A DNA stretch of 64,000 bases from Isoetes taiwanensis (Eukaryota; Streptophyta; Lycopodiopsida; Isoetales; Isoetaceae): assembly GCA_021234155.1 (NCBI GenBank), contig JAJEKV010000094.1:498284-562283 (forward strand), written 5' to 3'. Under the pieces are notes generated by a model. That model saw only the letters and a list, made by a program, of their open reading frames with translations. It ran no database searches and was not told where the DNA came from. Below are positions 1 through 11,039 of this stretch, one piece after another. The translations under genes and the position numbers were made by a program. The first letter of the stretch is position 1; the number at the start of each line of letters is the position of its first letter.

Positions 1-103
1 TAGGATCAAGAAGAAGATGCCTATCTAGGCAACCAACAAGATCGAGTGGCTCATCGAGCACTTGATCGCCGATGTGGTGAATAGAAGAAGGAAAATAATC
101 CAT
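1..103 (-). CDS. Unidentified ORF, N-terminal part, runs off the window
   Basis: An open frame starts at the ATG at 103 and reads MDYFPSSIHHIGDQVL and onward to the window edge without a stop. The start lies in the context CTCCCATGG, and a TATA-like CTATAAAA sits about 40 bases upstream at 144-137. The same leader, ATG context and spacing recur before the ORF at 681, so the two look like duplicated 5' gene ends whose coding parts have diverged. I recognise no domain in 34 codons. It could be a true first exon or a chance frame behind a duplicated promoter; the shared leader is the only positive argument. The rest lies outside the window. Confidence 0.25.
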   Translation of the reverse strand, partial: MDYFPSSIHHIGDQVLDEPLDLVGCLDRHLLLDP

Positions 104-136
104 GGGAGACGAATGACCCTAGCCCCAATGGAGCTG

Positions 137-144
137 TTTTTATA
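137..144 (-). promoter_or_regulatory. TATA-like box, first copy of a duplicated leader
   Basis: Minus-strand CTATAAAA lies about 40 bases before the ATG at 103. The block from the TATA motif through the ATG (101-160) is repeated at 679-739 with the same spacing. Such a short distance implies a 5' leader of only about 10 bases, which is unusual; the real start site may lie elsewhere. Confidence 0.3.
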
Positions 145-477
145 GTGAAGTAAAATTATTGGGGTGGATCAGAAGCCATCATTGAGCGTATACAAGTATC
201 ATGTACTGCATGTATGATTCTATCATGTACTCGATTCTATACATCAACTAATATTCACTATGCTTATATTATATATATCCCAATGTATACAAAATCATAA
301 GTGCTTATATTAGGTATACATATCATAGATGATTCACTCGCCATTGCACGACTAATATAGGTGTGATTGAAAATAAAAGACAACTTGCATAGTTCATAGG
401 TACTCATGTCATTATTATATCCTTAGCGCATACGCATTCACTCATCATCAACATCAAAGCACGTGATGCTATTCAGC

Positions 478-681
478 TCAAAGATCTCCCCGATCGTGAA
501 GCCAATAAAGGTGGACCTTAACACGAAAGTGAGCTTCCCCGCAAGCACTCAGTAGACCATCCGCTTTGGACCGCAGCCATGGATCAAGTTTGATACCATT
601 TCTGTAGCATTCACACGCATCATTATAGCTAAGGTAGCACCCGGCGGATTGATGTTCTCGACGATCGTGCAAGGAAGCCAT
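478..681 (-). pseudogene. Short TPR-like ORF (67 codons), probable gene fragment
   Basis: The ORF starts at ATG 681 in the context CTCCCATGG. Residues about 14-40 contain ACECYRNGIKLDP, which fits helix B of a tetratricopeptide repeat (the A-x-x-x-Y-x-x-G-I-x-L-D-P spacing) as seen in plant TPR and ankyrin/TPR co-chaperone-like proteins. TPRs mediate protein-protein contacts. Only one repeat is visible and the frame ends after 67 codons, far below the length of any complete TPR protein, so it is a fragment, one exon of a larger gene, or a degraded copy. The leader and TATA-like box are shared with the ORF at 103. Assignment to TPR rests on one motif. Confidence 0.35.
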
Positions 682-715
682 GGGAGATGAATGAGCTCTA
701 CCACCGATGGAGCGC

Positions 716-723
716 TTTTATAG
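716..723 (-). promoter_or_regulatory. TATA-like box, second copy of a duplicated leader
   Basis: Minus-strand CTATAAAA lies about 42 bases before the ATG at 681. It is part of the block 679-739, which matches 101-160, including the AATTTTACTTCA stretch upstream and CTCCCATGG at the start codon. Confidence 0.3.
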
Positions 724-814
724 TGAAGTAAAATTATTGATGTGAATTATTGGTGTTCATTGCCTTTATAATGAAAGTACCATACATGTATATGATCCAA
801 TAATTTCTATGTAT

Positions 815-890
815 ATACTATCAATAATTTTGATGAGTATATACCATCAATAATTTTGGTGGGTATACCATCAATAATTTTGGTGGGTAT
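815..890. repeat. Three tandem copies of a 24-26 bp AT-rich unit
   Basis: The unit accatcaataattttggtg plus ggtat occurs at about 817-840, 841-866 and 867-890, with two substitutions in the first copy. It is a local minisatellite with no sign of function. Confidence 0.8.
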
Positions 891-1200
891 AAATATACAT
901 CAAATTGCCGAAAAAAGAACATTGGCCTCCGCCTAGCTATGACTTATTCTCGTCTTGAACGTGATTCTATCACTTGCAAGATGAATCATGAGGACTTCAA
1001 GCCGTGCCGCGAGCCAGATATACCGCTTGAAGACCGCTCACCATCGCTGTTCTCAATCCTCGCCATTATCCCCGATCCCGCCGATGTTATCATCCATCTC
1101 CCCGTGGAATAGGGAGTATCAAATGTTCATGATCGAAAGGATCTCGAGCGCCTTCGCTAGTTCTCGATCATTCGTAGTAATAGTAGAAGAATAATATTAC

Positions 1201-1470
1201 TTGTTATCTTATTGTAATCTGTTGTGTTAGTATACAACAGTACACATAACCTTTTGTAATACACATAACCGTAATATAAGTAATAGTAAAATAATAGTAC
1301 TTGTTATCTTATTGTAATCTGGTTGTACTCTTTATTGTTATCTTATTGTAATCTTATTGTTATCGGTATACATAACCTTTTGTAATACACATAACCATAG
1401 TATGCAACAGGTATACATAACCTTTTGTAATACACATAACCATACTATAAGTATTGAGGTATACATAACC
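1201..1470. repeat. Interspersed short tandem repeats (ttgttatcttattgtaatct / cataaccttttgtaa)
   Basis: ttgttatcttattgtaatct occurs at 1201 and 1301, with partial copies near 1336. The phrase acataaccttttgtaatac recurs near 1241, 1367 and 1412. It is a low-complexity AT-rich cluster, not telomeric. I see no coding signal around it. Confidence 0.65.
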
Positions 1471-1480
1471 CTCCAAGGTA

Positions 1481-3237
1481 TACTATATAAAAATTATTCC
1501 AACTTGTCTTCAGAATTCCAACTTTAATGAAACTCTGCTTTCATCAAGACAAGATTACATAATAACAATACACGTACAAAATGCATCAAGAATGCTCAGA
1601 CTCCAAGGGGTTCAACCGACAAATGTGGCCTTTAGATAACAAATGCATTTAATCAAGACAATGGCATTGGCTGGCATAAAACAATGGCTAGGGTAGTCCA
1701 AATTCATCCTCCCTCCCCGTACACTTTGTAGATAGGCTGAAACATGCTATGGCATGAATGTAACCTTCCGGAGATGTAATCTCATAGATTCACCCTATGA
1801 AACTACTCCAGGTTGAATGTCCCTGGTCCGATGAGGTAGGAAGAGGACGTATCCCCTTTTGGAGCACGATGGTTCCATGGGCAGCTAGAGGATTGTGGCA
1901 CCAGGGGCAACCACGAATCCGTACCTGACTCACCCCTCTAAATCTATAGGTTATCTCACCACATCTAGCAAGCCCAAGGTGTCCCACTGGATGTTACTTG
2001 CAACCTGTGGGGTGTCTGACCTATACCCACCTTCACACGCAGGACCGACTATAAGCCCCGCCATACTATAGGGGCCCAAAGAGGCCACGCCGCCAAGGCC
2101 CCAACTTCACTTGACCATTATACTCGTTATATGGTGTTCATTCTTGGCAGCATCCACAGTCAGGTGGGCTCTCATGCACATGCCACAATTAATGAGATTT
2201 AAGGGATTCTAAATAGGAGCATCTCTACTACTAGATGGCCTTTAGGACATGAGAGGAACAGAAAGAGAACAATTATCATATATATATCCATCCATAACCT
2301 CAATTGGAGCATGAAATAAAGATCAATCATACAACTACACATACAAGGGTTAGCTAGAAGCCCAAACTATCTAAGCATCGACACGGTCTTGGCTAGAGCC
2401 ATTATCTCTTTAGGTCTCCAAAACTGGTCTCGATTGGGATGATCAAGCAGCCTTCTCCTTTCACCAAATCCGCCCAAATTGATTTGGGGCAGAATTGGGG
2501 TTGAGACCCGCATGATTGCCTCCCGATAGGCAGTTGCCCGGGCCAATCGAGTTGGCCTAGGTGGCCTCAATGTACTAGTCAAATTACACAAATTAATAAT
2601 AATTAACTAGGCGTTTAATTATTAACTAGCTTAATCAGCCGACATTTTAGCATAGCTAACTTAAACCCTTTTAGTTTAATCCATAATGGCTCTAAAATAG
2701 CCATGGTGACATGTCATGGTCTTTATACATATACCCTATGATTGCGTGGAACGTCACAGCTGTCCTTCCACAAGTCCATGGCTAACAACCTCTTCAATGC
2801 TTTGGCCTAGATCATGCACCTCTTCAAGTCAGCTAGCATGGATCCCTGGTTTAGCCTATCAGCATTTTAATTGAGAGGCCTGGTGGTACATTTGAACTTC
2901 CCCTTCTCCACGCTTCGACATGAAACTTGCAAAATTGAATCATATGATAGAAAGAACAAGACCACGATTTTGACTTGTGAATGGATGAAAGCTATTCTCC
3001 TTAGCAAATTCTAACCCCACATCATACTATGGAACAGAACATCATCTAGAGTGTTTCATGTTGCTAAGACTGGACTGACAAAGCTCCTTCTGCTGCTGCA
3101 TATCTTCTCCTATCTTCAAACTCATTCTTACAATCTAGTGGTTTATATAATTTCATACTAAAAGTACTGTTGCACAAACCGTTCCTCACAAAAAGTACCG
3201 TTGCAATATCCGTTTGGGAAAAGTCTTCATGGAGATG
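1481..3237. other. No gene seen
   Basis: About 1.75 kb of spacer. Short frames exist on both strands (for example minus 1790-1987 and 2367-2591), but none has a recognisable motif, start context or splice logic. Confidence 0.6.
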
Positions 3238-3293
3238 TGGTTTATCTAGACACTATGCAGTGGTTTATCTGGATACCACCTAGTGTTGTAAAG
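3238..3293. repeat. Left edge of the tandem array split by Copia-1
   Basis: Two units of the gtggtttatctggacacc type lie here, identical in kind to the array at 8829-10113. The last five bases, cctag (3289-3293), are the target duplication that reappears at 8829-8833. Confidence 0.85.
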
Positions 3294-3836
3294 GGTCATG
3301 CCAAGTTAGGAAGTATGATTATGGTTAAAGGTTCAATGATGGTCGAGATAATTGTTAAGGACTTATGATTATAGCCCAATGGTTATGGTTTTTTTTCTTT
3401 AAGGGTTCGTATATGGAAAGTTTGATGGTCGAATCATATGAAGGCAGTTATTATCTGCCTAGCAAATAACCACCCTACAGTTCATAGCCAGATCCGATCG
3501 GTCTGGCTCAACCGACGGTCTGCTCTTATTTACAGATGGTGAAGCTAAGGTCTGGCATTATTCTGTGCCGGATCGTGAATACCTAAAGAGTATCTTTAAG
3601 GTTTGAGAAATAGTGGAGTTGTTAAATGGTTAAGTTGCTATCGTAATGTAATAGTTGAATTGCTTAAGTAATATAAGCATTCATTCTGTAAGTCAAATGT
3701 ATTGTGAGACTAAGTTGTAGTTCTTTAGTAAGAAGCTTGGTTGTTAGAAACAAAGTGCATATGCTCTAAAAATTAATGCATATACACATGATTCTATAGT
3801 GGATTAAAGTTGTTCTAATCTTATTGTTTTTCAACA
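3294..3836 (+). repeat. Copia-1 5' LTR (543 bp)
   Basis: Begins TGTTGTAAAGGG and ends TTTTTCAACA just before the primer site. It is preceded by target duplication cctag. It matches 8269-8828 along its whole length. Confidence 0.95.
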
Positions 3837-3838
3837 TC

Positions 3839-3850
3839 TGGTATCAGAGC
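3839..3850 (+). other. Copia-1 primer binding site
   Basis: TGGTATCAGAGC, two bases after the LTR. This is the standard copia primer site, complementary to the 3' end of plant initiator Met-tRNA, used to start minus-strand cDNA. Confidence 0.95.
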
Positions 3851-3865
3851 AGGATTAAGATCACT

Positions 3866-6800
3866 ATGGCAACAAGGTTGGGAGCTTCTTTACTAAGCAC
3901 AGTTGAAGTTTACAAAGGAGGTGCTGGTTTCCAAGTATGGAAAGAGAAGATTGAAGAAATTTTGAAGGTTGAAGGATTATGGGAGGTTGTTGAAGAGCAG
4001 GTTGCAGTTGGTGTTCAAGCAACCAGTAGGGGACGTACTTATGCTTCTGCTGCAGCATCAGGTACAAATGTTAGTCCCATAAGAGAATCAAGTTCAACAG
4101 GTGGAGCAGGGAGTTCAAGTGCTGTGGAAGTCAGCAGTCCTGCAGTTGAACTGGGAGCAAAAGTATTGGAAGCTAAAGCAATTATTAAGAGCAAGATAAG
4201 CTCTAGTATTCTGCTGAAAATGAGAGGCATGACGCCTAAGGAGATGTGGGCTTATATGTTGAAAACATATCAAGTGAAATCCTCTTCTCAGCTTGATGTC
4301 TTGGACAAGGAGCTCAGAGAATTGAGATTTGGAGAAAAGGATGATGTAAAAGAAGTATTTGAAAAGTTTGACAATATTATTGCAGATATGGAGGCTGCTG
4401 GAGTACCCATAACAAATGAGTATCAGATAAATTGCATTGCAAAGGTATTCTCTAAACGAAAGCAACTTGCTACACTAGTAAGAAATGTTGCTAAGAGTAG
4501 AGAGGAGGCAGAAAAAATGATTAAAACTGAACTAGAGCAGAATGAGGTGGCCAATGATGAAATTGAAGAACAAGCTGAAATCTTGTATACTTCAAATGGA
4601 AGAGGTCGAGGTATGAAGAGCAAAATTGGTCCATGTTTTAATTGTGATTCTTATGGACATTTGAAAGCAAATTGTCCTAAATCAAACAAGGGAATGAAAT
4701 GCTTTAACTGTCATGGTTTTGGACACTTGGCAAATAACTGTTCTAGTCCAAGGGAAAACAAGAACAGCTCCACAAGCAATGTTGGACGTGGTAGGGGAAA
4801 CAATACCAGAGGAGGAGCACGTGGAGGAAGAGGCAGAGGCAAATCTGCAACTGTCAACTTGGCAGCAGAAAAAAACAAGAATGAAGAAGAAATTTCAGAT
4901 GAAGATGCTGAGGTGAGCTATTCTAAGGCATTATCTGTTGTTTTTGACCATAAACTAAAGGATAATGATCTCTATGTGTTAGATAGTGGAGCTGAGAGAA
5001 GCGTGATTAAATCACCTTCCATGCTCAAAGAAAAAATCTGCAAAGGCACAAGTTTTGTTCAAATGGGAGATGGAAATTTGCAGAAGGTGGAGCAAGCAGG
5101 AATGTTAGAGTTGTTTGATCTAAATGGCAATCCAGTAGTTCTGGAGAATGTATTGTGTGTTCCAAATTTGGTTAAAAACCTTATTTCAGTCACTCAACTT
5201 GTAGACTTGGGTTATCATGTGAACTTTGAAAAGCATTATTGTAAGGTTATGATGAATAATGAAGTCAAGTTTTTGGCTAAAAGATTTGGCAAACTATTTG
5301 GTTTCAGAAATGGAGATCTAAATGCCATAAATGCAGTTATATTACCAAGTCTAAAATTGTGGCACGAAAGACTATGTCACACTCATGAAAATAATCTGAA
5401 ATACATGATTAAAACAGGTCAAATCAGTGCAGCTATTGAAGAGGAGGGAAAAATTATATGTGATGGTTGTTTCAAAGGAAAACATTGCAGATCTCCCTTT
5501 CCTAAGAAAGGAAAAAGGGCTTCAGAAATAAATGAACTTGTTCATAGTGATCTATGTGGACCACTAAATGTAAGAAGCATTCATGGGAAGAAGTTTTTTA
5601 TTACATTCACTGATGATTTTTCCAGGAAGACAAAAGTATATACCTTAAGACACAAAGATCAAGCTTTTGAAGCTTTCAAAGCATATCAAGCAGAAGTTGA
5701 AAGACAAACAGGTAAGAAAGTTAAATGTCTTAGAACTGACAGAGGTGGAGAATTTGTGTCTGGCAGGTTCAATAATTATTGCTTTACAAATGGCATTAGG
5801 AGGCAATTAACATGTTCTCATACACCTCAGCAAAATGGAGTTGCAGAAAGAAAGAATAGATCCATTTTAAATGCAGTCAGATCTATGCTGAAACATTCTG
5901 GTCTGCCAAACTTCTTATGGGAGGAGGCTGTCCAAACTGCAGTAGAGATTCAAAATAAGCTGCCCACTAGGAGCACAAATGGACAAGCTCCAGATAAAAT
6001 TTGGTATGATTCTCAACCAGATTTCAGTAAATATAGAGTTTATGGATGTTTAAGTTATTGCCATGTGCCAGAAGAGATCAGACAAAAATTAGATGATAGA
6101 TCTATTACATGCTATCTCATAGGTTATGACAATCAGTCTAAAGGATATAAACTGTATGATCCCTTGAAAAGGAGGATAATCTTGAGTCGAGATGTTCATT
6201 TTGATGAAAATAGTTTGTATAAAAATAAGGAAACAAAAGTTATTCCTCTGGAAAGATCAAACACAGTGGAGATGGATACCTCACATATACATGCAGATCT
6301 GGATGATGATGATACAATAGACAATACCTCAGATAAAGAAGGTAACATATCAGCAAATGATCAGAGAGAGGAGGCTCCAGCAGGGAATGAAAATGTTCAT
6401 ATGGCTCAAAAGAAGAGAACTAGGAAAACTGAGGCTGAACGATTACTTGAAGAAGCTCAAGTTAATGTACAAGAGTATGGAAGATACAAAGGAGGCCGAA
6501 GTTTAAGACTACAAAACAGTAATAATGTTGAGGAGGAAATAAATACCATAATGGCAATTCTTGAGCCACATGTCCCAAGCAGCTATGAGGAAGCCATGAA
6601 TTCTAGTGAAGCACAAAATTGGCAGAAAGCAATGGAGGAGGAACTTGCAGCTTTCAGGAGAACAGGAACTTATGAACTTGTGAAAAAACCATATGGAAAG
6701 AATATAGTAGACAGCAAATGGATATTCAAGCTAAAACCTAGCTCAGATGGAAAAACTCATATACATAAAGCCAGATTAGTTGCAAGAGGTTATTCTCAGA

Positions 6801-6868
6801 AAAAAGGATTAGACTATGAGGAAACGTTTTCTCCCATAGTAAAGCTTACTAGTATCAGAATGCTATGA
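3866..6868 (+). pseudogene. Copia-1 Gag-Pol, first part: gag, protease, integrase, start of RT
   Basis: I place the start at ATG 3866, just after the primer site; the frame is open back to 3824 but that part lies in the LTR. In order: UBN2-type gag (about residues 1-250); two CCHC knuckles at 257-270 and 279-292 that bind RNA; an RG-rich tail; protease active site DSGA with Asp373; GAG-pre-integrase His/Cys zinc module from residue 499; integrase catalytic triad Asp562, Asp625, Glu661, exactly the D,D35E spacing; then the RT N-terminus. The frame stops at 6868 after KLTSIRML. RT resumes in another frame from about 6864 with YEIHHMDV, so roughly 25-28 bases appear to be missing at this point relative to related elements. 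Everything upstream is intact. Confidence 0.95.
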
Positions 6869-6878
6869 AATCCATCAT

Positions 6879-8099
6879 ATGGATGTTAGTACAGCATTCT
6901 TAAATGCTGATTTGGATGAAGAAATTTTTATGAAACAGGCTTTAGGTTTTGAGGAAGGAAACAATAAAGTTTGGAAGTTAAACAAGGCTGTCTATGGCTT
7001 AAAGCAATCACCTCGACAGTGGTATTTTTGCATGGATAAGTTTCTAAGAGAAAACAATTTTGGAAAGTTCAATAGTGATGGAAACATGTATATCAGAAAT
7101 AATCAAGGCAGATTATGTATAATTGCCTTATATGTGGATGATTGCATCATGGTCTCAAATGACTTGTATTATCTCAATGACTGCAAACAGATTTTGAAAA
7201 ATAAATTCAAGATGACCAACTTAGGAGAATTAAAGAGATTCCTGGGAATTGAAGTTAAAAGAGATAGAGAGAATAAGACTCTAATGTTAACACAGACAGC
7301 AAATATCCAAGGAATGCTTGCAAGGTTTGGAATGGTGAACTGTAAGGAAGCAGCATCACCACTTGTACCAGGGCATAAGATTTCAGCACATTTGTCACCA
7401 AGTACAGAAGAAGAAATAGCTAAAATGGAGCAAACACCTTATAGGGAGCTGATTGGTTGTCTACTTTATGTTACAAATTGTACAAGACCGGATATTGCAT
7501 TCTCAGTGAGTCTACTTAGCAGATATGTTAATAATCCAGGGCATGCACATTGGATTGCTGCTAAAAGAATCTTAAGATTCCTGAAAGGAACTCAAGATCA
7601 AGGGATCAAATACTCAAATGACAATCTGAAACTTAAAGCTTTTTGTGATGCAGACTGGGCATCAGACTTAGACCAGCGAAAATCCACCTCAGGATTTGTT
7701 TTGATGCTTGGAGGAGGAGCCATAACTTGGAAATCAAAGAAACAAACAAGTACTGCCATGTCATCTGCAGAAGCAGAATATGCTGCTTCAACTTTGGCTG
7801 GAAAAGAAATAGTCTGGGCAAGGAGACTGCTTAATGAACTGGGAATTGCACAAGAAGGACCTACAGTACTATTAAGTGATAGTCTTAGTTGTATTGCTAT
7901 CACTAAAAACCCTGTTTTGCATCAGAGAACAAAACATATAGAGATACACATGCATTTTATTCGAGAACTAGTTGAGAAAAAATATGTTGCAGTTGAATAT
8001 GTAAACACTGAGGAGCAAGTTGCTGACATCCTTACTAAGGCTTTAACTCAAGTGAAGTTTCTTAAGTTTAAGAGGATGTTGGGAATTCATAAAGAATAA
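6879..8099 (+). pseudogene. Copia-1 Gag-Pol, second part: RT and RNase H
   Basis: This continues the polyprotein in a shifted frame; homology begins slightly before the first ATG (from about 6864). MDVSTAFLNADLDEE at the start and YVDD at 7131-7142 are the reverse transcriptase catalytic motifs. VYGLKQSPRQWY is the copia RT signature. RNase H follows from about 7630 (CDADWASD, then SSAEAEYAA, then KHIEIHMHFIRE) and ends with QVADILTKAL near the stop at 8099. The catalytic residues I can see are preserved. No promoter or start of its own is expected. With the break at 6868, full-length RT cannot be made from this copy, although the rest is well kept. Confidence 0.95.
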
Positions 8100-8258
8100 T
8101 TCAGTCTGCTCAATATATTTCTGTGACAGGTTCTATAACAGGCAATAAGGAACAGTACAGAAATTGGGAAGAATAGGACTGTAAACAGTCTGATCAGTTA
8201 ATATGGTTTTATGACATTCAACATGCATCAGTACAAAAAACTTGGCATGAAGGAGGAA

Positions 8259-8268
8259 TGTTGGAAAG
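8259..8268 (+). other. Copia-1 polypurine tract
   Basis: GAAGGAGGAA directly abuts the 3' LTR and is the plus-strand primer site. Confidence 0.9.
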
Positions 8269-8828
8269 GGTCATGCCAAGTTAGGAAGTAAAGGATAAAA
8301 TCTGCATTAGAACTTATGGTTAAAGGTTCAATGGTCGTTGAGGTAATTTTTAAGGGCTTATGATTATAGCCTAATGGTTGTGGTTTTTCTTTAAAGGATC
8401 GTATATGGAAAGTTTGATGGTCGAATCATATGAAGGCAGTTATTATCTGCCTAGCAAATAACCACCCTACAGTTCATAGCTAGATCCGATCGGTCTGGCT
8501 CAACCGACGGTCTGCTCTTATTTACAGATGGTGAAGCTAAGGTCTGGCATTGTTCAGTGCCGGATCGTGAATACCTAAAGAGTATATTTAAGGTTTGAGA
8601 TATAATGGAGTTGTTCAATGGTTAAGTTGCTACAGTAATGCAATAGTTGAATTGCTTAAATAATATAAGCATTGATTCTGCAATTCGATGTATTGTGAGA
8701 CTAAGTTATAGTCCTTTAGTGAAGAAGCTTGATTGTTAGAAACAAAGTGCATATGCTCTAAAAATTAATGCATATACACATGATTCTATAGTGGATTAAA
8801 GTTGTTCTAATCTTATTGTTTTTCAACA
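8269..8828 (+). repeat. Copia-1 3' LTR (560 bp)
   Basis: Begins TGTTGGAAAGGG, ends TTTTTCAACA, and is followed by target duplication cctag. It is longer than the 5' LTR mainly because of about 20 extra bases near 8301-8323. Confidence 0.95.
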
Positions 8829-10113
8829 CCTAGTGGTTTATCTGGACATTGTATGAATCTGAACCAAGTATTCATGCATTCCATATATAAGAGCACCCTT
8901 GTGGTTTATCTGGACACTACCTAATGGTTTATCTGGACAACAAATAATGATTTATCTAGACTTTGTAGGAAATATGCATTGAGCCCAAGTACCATTGGTA
9001 TAAACTCACCAAGTATTCATACTAATGGTATTTGTACTCCATGTATAAGAGCATTCTTGTGGTTTATCTGGATACCACATGGTGGTTTATCTGGACTTTG
9101 TAGGGACATGCATTGATTCCAAGTACCATTTGTATAAATACACAAAGTATTCATGCCAATAGTATTTGCACTCCATGTATAATAGCACCCTTTGTGGTTT
9201 ATACACCACCTAGTGGTTTATCTAGACATGTCCCAATGGTTTATCTTGACATTGTTGGAATATGCATTGAGTTTGTTACCATTGGTATAAATACAACAAG
9301 TATTTATACAAATAGATTTATACTTAGTGTTGAAGAGCACCCTTGTGGTTTATCCAGACACCACCTTGTGGTTTAGCTAGACACCACCTAGTGGTTTATC
9401 CAACATTGTAGGATTATGCATCGAGTCCAAGTACTATTGGTATAAATATACAAAGTATTTATACCAATGGTACTTGATAAGAGCACCATTGTGGTTTATC
9501 CTAATAACACCTAGTGGTTTATCTAGACATCATAGGAATATGCAATCTTAGCACCATGGGTATAAATACTGAGGTATTTATATTAATGATATTTGTACTG
9601 ATGTTGAAGAGCATCCTAGTGGTTTATGTGACATTGTCCTAGTCGCTTATTTGGACACCACCGATGGTTTATCCGACAATGTAGAAATATGTATTGAGTA
9701 TAAATACTCCAAGTATTGATACCAATGGTATTTGTATCTAGTGGTTTATTTGGACACCAAGTAGTGGTTTATCTGGACATTTGTACGTACCATTAGTATA
9801 AATACACCAAGTATTCATGCCATTAGTATTGTACTCTATATATAAGAGCACTCTTGTGGTTTATCTGGATACCACATAGTGGTTTATTTGATCATGTCCT
9901 AGTGGTTTATCTGGACATTGTTGGAATATCCATTGAGTTTAAGTACTATTGGTATAAATATATCGAGTATTCATGCCAATGGTATTTGCACTCCATGTAT
10001 AAGAGCACCCTTTGTGGTTTATCCGACACCACCTAGTGGTTTATCTAGACATGTCCTAGTGGTTTATCCGACATTGTAGGAAATGCATTGTGTTCAAGTA
10101 CCATTGGTATAAG
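8829..10113. repeat. Degenerate tandem array, about ten units of roughly 130-160 bp, each with an inverted repeat
   Basis: Each unit has a palindromic core (accattggtataaatac, short spacer, its reverse complement), then ctccatgtataagagcaccc, then two or three copies of a sub-repeat gtggtttatctggacacc with ctagtggtttatctggacat. Cores lie near 8995, 9133, 9283, 9430, 9560, 9700, 9796, 9953 and 10105. The core at 9428-9476 forms a 21-bp stem with one mismatch and a 7-base loop. Before Copia-1 inserted, the array continued directly into 3238-3293. No coding function is seen. Confidence 0.85.
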
Positions 10114-10329
10114 AAACAAGTAAAATATTTGCAATCGAATGATGTAAATTAAAAGACATAACTCACATAATGTTGTTCGGTGCACGCTTTTATTAATCTT
10201 CCTCTTCGATCCTCTAAATTCTCACCGCTAGAAGTCCTTTTGTAAAGATTAGTGTTTGTGCCCGCGCTTTCCTCTCCAGCTTATGAAATCGCTGGCCTCT
10301 GCATTAGGAATGTAGCAAGTGCACACAAA

Positions 10330-10706
10330 TTAGGTCCGCTGCCCACTACCCGCCATTTCATCATCGACCGTAGCTACATTTGCATTCACATTGTAAATAG
10401 GCTTCGTGGAGTTCTTCAAATTTTCCAATCCAGTCGGGCCTTTGGTGAAGGGACCGCTAGAGCACGATGGATGTTCAATAGTTTAAGCCTCTGAAGCATG
10501 CAACATCTGACATGTTTGTTTCCATACAGGTCTTCTTTTTCCCCTTTAAAAACACCTTTCTTGTCCATTTGTTTGTTTCACCATGAACGTCTTGCAAAGA
10601 GCGAATGGTTCTGCCATTTCCAATAGCCATTTTTCTGTCTATTTTGGCACTTGAATTTGCTTGTGTTTCAGCATTGTCTTGGCCCTGTGCAATTGAAGGT
10701 GAAGGA
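10330..10706 (-). pseudogene. Coding-like host fragment, downstream side of Copia-2
   Basis: Read on the minus strand from the Copia-2 target site, the frame is open with plausible protein composition: SPSPSIAQGQDNAETQ, later MAIGNGRTIRSLQDVH, then KVFLKGKKKTCMETN, to a stop near 10475. A one-base shift there continues as IEHPSCSSGPFTKGP to TAA at 10330-10332. Removing Copia-2 joins this frame to the one at 15477-15694. I do not recognise the protein. It may be the 3' end of a host gene killed by the insertion and two small lesions, or a gene whose small lesions are sequencing errors. A chance open frame remains possible. Confidence 0.35.
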
Positions 10707-11039
10707 TATTGAAAGACGAAAGATAAGAGTAGAAGAAAACTATGTTTATATCTGAGAAACAAGATATGGGGTCAGCTTGAATCAAGCTGAGAATAACAGA
10801 AAATAGAGAGTCGGAATTGAAAGACAACAGAGAGAAGAAATCAGGACGGAGCTCGCTTCAGAGTGATCGTGGCATGCTTGGTTGTTCCCTTTATAGGAGT
10901 CCTTTGAACGACTACTTCTAGGAATAGACAAACTGTTACTGCTTCTAGGAATAGACAAACTGTTACAAATGTAAGACTTCGTGGTTGTGATGGCATTGTG
11001 ATGACGTGGAAATTCTGATCTACCTTCAAAAATCCAACA
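10707..11039 (-). repeat. Copia-2 3' LTR (333 bp)
   Basis: Matches 15139-15471 with about ten small differences. It contains a direct repeat of cttctaggaatagacaaact. Flanked on the left by target duplication aagga. Confidence 0.93.

Larger units (their letters stand above)
3294..8828 (+). mobile_element. Ty1/copia LTR retrotransposon Copia-1, nearly complete
   Basis: This is a 5.5-kb class I element: LTR, primer site, gag-pol, polypurine tract, LTR. Both LTRs begin TGTTG and end CAACA. The 5-bp target duplication cctag (3289-3293 and 8829-8833) is perfect, so both ends are exact. Domain order is gag, protease, integrase, reverse transcriptase, RNase H, which defines copia (Pseudoviridae-type) rather than gypsy. 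LTRs compared by eye differ at roughly 5-6 percent of positions plus an indel of about 20 bases near their starts, so the insertion is not recent. The polyprotein is broken once, in the reverse transcriptase. The element sits inside a tandem array. Confidence 0.97.

Noticed and set aside
3864-4623. Minus-strand ORFs of 60-116 codons opposite gag
   Set aside because: Antisense shadows of the intact Copia-1 gag frame.
7598-7903. Minus-strand ORF of 101 codons
   Set aside because: Antisense of the Copia-1 RNase H domain.
8829-10113. CRISPR-like array
   Set aside because: Units are degenerate, spacers are not unique, and the setting is a plant genome with transposons.
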